A stretch of 7,832 nucleotides of DNA from Nitrospinota bacterium (lineage in GTDB: Bacteria > Nitrospinota_A > JADGAW01): assembly GCA_015231815.1 (NCBI GenBank), contig JADGAW010000092.1, positions 1-7,832 of the forward strand. Reading direction: 5' to 3'. The position numbers and the translations under genes were made by a program. The notes beneath the pieces are model-generated. The model saw only the letters and a program-made list of their open reading frames with translations. It made no database searches and was not told where the DNA came from. Below, piece after piece: positions 6,930-7,832 of the stretch (position 1 is its first letter; the number at the start of each line of letters is the position of its first letter).

Positions 6930-7550
6930 TTATTTATTGAATTCAATAATTGCCTGAGCAATATTACTGCTTAATTCTCCAAACAGCTCACTCATTACTT
7001 CAACGATTTTGGCAAAATCCTTTTCATTTACAGGGGATTTGCTCTTAAGTTTGGTTAATCGGCTCGTAATATGAGTGTTGTCTTTTCCTTTTAAGATTCG
7101 CCACTGAGCTGAAAGGGAAACATGGTGATTGCTCTCTTTTTCAAAACGCAGAATTTCTAACTCAAGGCGGAAATCAGAAGGAACAGATGACATGTTTGGT
7201 GCCATAGAAATTTCCGGGGAACCAAGTAACTGAGAGAGGTTTTCAGCAAGAGTTCTCATCATATTCTTTCTAAGATTACCTCCCCATTGGTGAAATTCGG
7301 CAAAGGAAAGTTCGTTTGCACTTGTTCTCATAACAATTTGAGGACGTTCCAAATATTGAGGTAAACGTAATGAATCAATTACAACTGAAACAGCTTTTGT
7401 TTTCACCTTCTTTTGAAGACTTGGTGCATCGCTTATAGGGTTAAGAATATAAAATTTTGTTGATGCGTTTGTTGTGGAAACACAGCCACTAACAAAAAGA
7501 AGTAAGCAGAACAATGCTGCTACATGGGTATATTTCTTAAATATAATCAC
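6930..7550 (-). CDS. PqiC-type ABC-transport auxiliary lipoprotein (DUF330 family)
   Basis: This predicted 206-residue lipoprotein belongs to the PqiC/ABC_trans_aux family (PF03886). E. coli PqiC is an outer-membrane lipoprotein that works with the MCE protein PqiB in lipid transport across the envelope. Here residues 1-22 form a lipoprotein signal peptide ending in the lipobox VSGC, so Cys23 should be lipidated. After it comes FYILNP (33-38), equivalent to the family's conserved Y-x-L start. Then LPQYLERPQIVMRT (63-76) and AEFHQWGGNL (84-93) match the family core, followed by alternating strand and helix. There is no Asp at position +2 (it is Val), consistent with outer-membrane sorting. The start is GTG at 7550, overlapping the upstream MCE stop TGA by two bases and preceded by a strong Shine-Dalgarno. 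The next gene starts 4 bases after its stop. The overlap with an MCE gene supports a joint role in MCE-dependent lipid transport. Confidence 0.88.
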   Translation of the reverse strand: MIIFKKYTHVAALFCLLLFVSGCVSTTNASTKFYILNPISDAPSLQKKVKTKAVSVVIDSLRLPQYLERPQIVMRTSANELSFAEFHQWGGNLRKNMMRTLAENLSQLLGSPEISMAPNMSSVPSDFRLELEILRFEKESNHHVSLSAQWRILKGKDNTHITSRLTKLKSKSPVNEKDFAKIVEVMSELFGELSSNIAQAIIEFNK

Positions 7551-7832
7551 TCTCTTCCTCCTTTGGTTTTCTTGCCAAAAATTATTGCGTTGGGGTTTCG
7601 TTCCAACATATCAATAAAAATTCTAATTGAACGTGCTGTTTCAGATAACTCGTTGGTAAGTTCTCCTAATCCAGTGGACGTTCCCAGTGCTTTTTGAACT
7701 TTATCCAAAGCCTGATGACCAGCTTTCATTGCTTTTTCAACACTTATGCTTAAAGGGTCAACATGGGAATCAAACTTCACAAGAACTCCTTTGAGGGATG
7801 ACAAAGACCCCTGTAAGTCCTTTCCGATTTTA
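7547..7832 (-). CDS. MCE-domain (MlaD/PqiB-like) protein, C-terminal fragment cut by window edge
   Basis: Only the last 94 or so residues are visible. The frame is open to the window edge, and the first possible start inside it (TTG at 7804) is internal. The visible part is helical and polar, with heptad-like spacing of hydrophobic residues and no membrane segment. It ends with ARSIRIFIDMLERNPNAIIF followed by GKKTKGG, the typical C-terminus of MCE proteins of the MlaD/PqiB type (usual pattern RSLR-x-F-x-D-YLERHPEALL-x-GK). MCE proteins form periplasmic hexameric rings or tunnels, anchored in the inner membrane by an N-terminal helix, that carry lipids between membranes with an MlaE permease and MlaF ATPase. 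The MCE domain itself is outside the window. The overlapping PqiC-type gene downstream agrees with the assignment. The likely mlaE and mlaF partners would lie beyond the right edge, but that cannot be seen. Confidence 0.82.
   Translation of the reverse strand, partial: KIGKDLQGSLSSLKGVLVKFDSHVDPLSISVEKAMKAGHQALDKVQKALGTSTGLGELTNELSETARSIRIFIDMLERNPNAIIFGKKTKGGRE
7556..7564 (-). promoter_or_regulatory. Strong Shine-Dalgarno for the PqiC-type gene
   Basis: Read on the minus strand, bases 7564 to 7556 are AAAGGAGGA, a near-perfect anti-16S complement. AGGAGG ends six bases before the GTG at 7550. It lies inside the end of the MCE coding region and decides the GTG start despite the non-ATG codon. 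It also shows that the organism uses canonical Shine-Dalgarno initiation, which makes its absence before fliA and trpE noteworthy. Confidence 0.85.

Noticed and set aside
6926..6961. Longer LolA-like protein starting at TTG 6961 (307 residues)
   Set aside because: It would add 12 residues before a good signal peptide, overlap the lipoprotein gene by 32 bases, and use TTG with a poorly spaced GGAG about 15 bases upstream. The ATG at 6925 gives a clean signal peptide.
7547..7804. A separate small 85-residue gene starting at TTG 7804
   Set aside because: The frame stays open to the window edge and the sequence is the typical C-terminal end of an MCE protein, so this is a fragment of a larger gene.

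Overview
The window looks like chromosomal DNA from a flagellated, AT-rich Gram-negative bacterium. The Gram-negative call rests on outer-membrane trafficking genes: an MCE protein, a PqiC-type lipoprotein, a LolA-like protein and an RND/MMPL transporter. The flagellar call rests on a FliA-type sigma factor. The FliA sequence and the RND plus LolA-like pairing recall Desulfobacterota, SAR324 and related 'deltaproteobacterial' lineages, but this placement is low-confidence inference. No tRNA, rRNA, CRISPR, insertion sequence or phage gene was seen.

The plus-strand half (1-3206) holds three genes. The first is the C-terminal 60% of a free-standing biotin carboxylase (accC), cut by the window edge. 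The second is a complete FliA/WhiG-family sigma factor, preceded by a 115-base leader rich in small inverted repeats. One of those repeats pairs exactly with the fliA start codon. The third is a complete anthranilate synthase component I (trpE). Fatty-acid synthesis, flagellar transcription and tryptophan synthesis make an unusual neighbourhood, and no dedicated flagellar or trp operon is visible.

The minus-strand half (7832-3237) is a tight four-gene run read leftwards. It begins with the C-terminal end of an MCE-domain substrate-binding protein (cut by the window edge). Next are a PqiC/ABC-auxiliary lipoprotein overlapping it by two bases, a LolA-like periplasmic protein 4 bases later, and after 20 more bases a 926-residue RND/MMPL transporter. 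The last 150 or so residues of the transporter form a cyclic-nucleotide-binding (CNB) domain. The run reads as one envelope lipid or lipoprotein trafficking operon. An MCE/ABC machine (its permease and ATPase probably lie just beyond the right edge), an outer-membrane-linked lipoprotein, a periplasmic carrier and an inner-membrane RND pump appear to be co-expressed. The CNB domain may let a cytoplasmic nucleotide gate the pump.

The two halves converge on a 30-base gap (3207-3236) with no clear intrinsic terminator. No gene-free stretch exceeds about 115 bases. The best candidate for a little-described system is the MCE-PqiC-LolA-like-RND(CNB) operon. The structured fliA leader is a second, weaker candidate.
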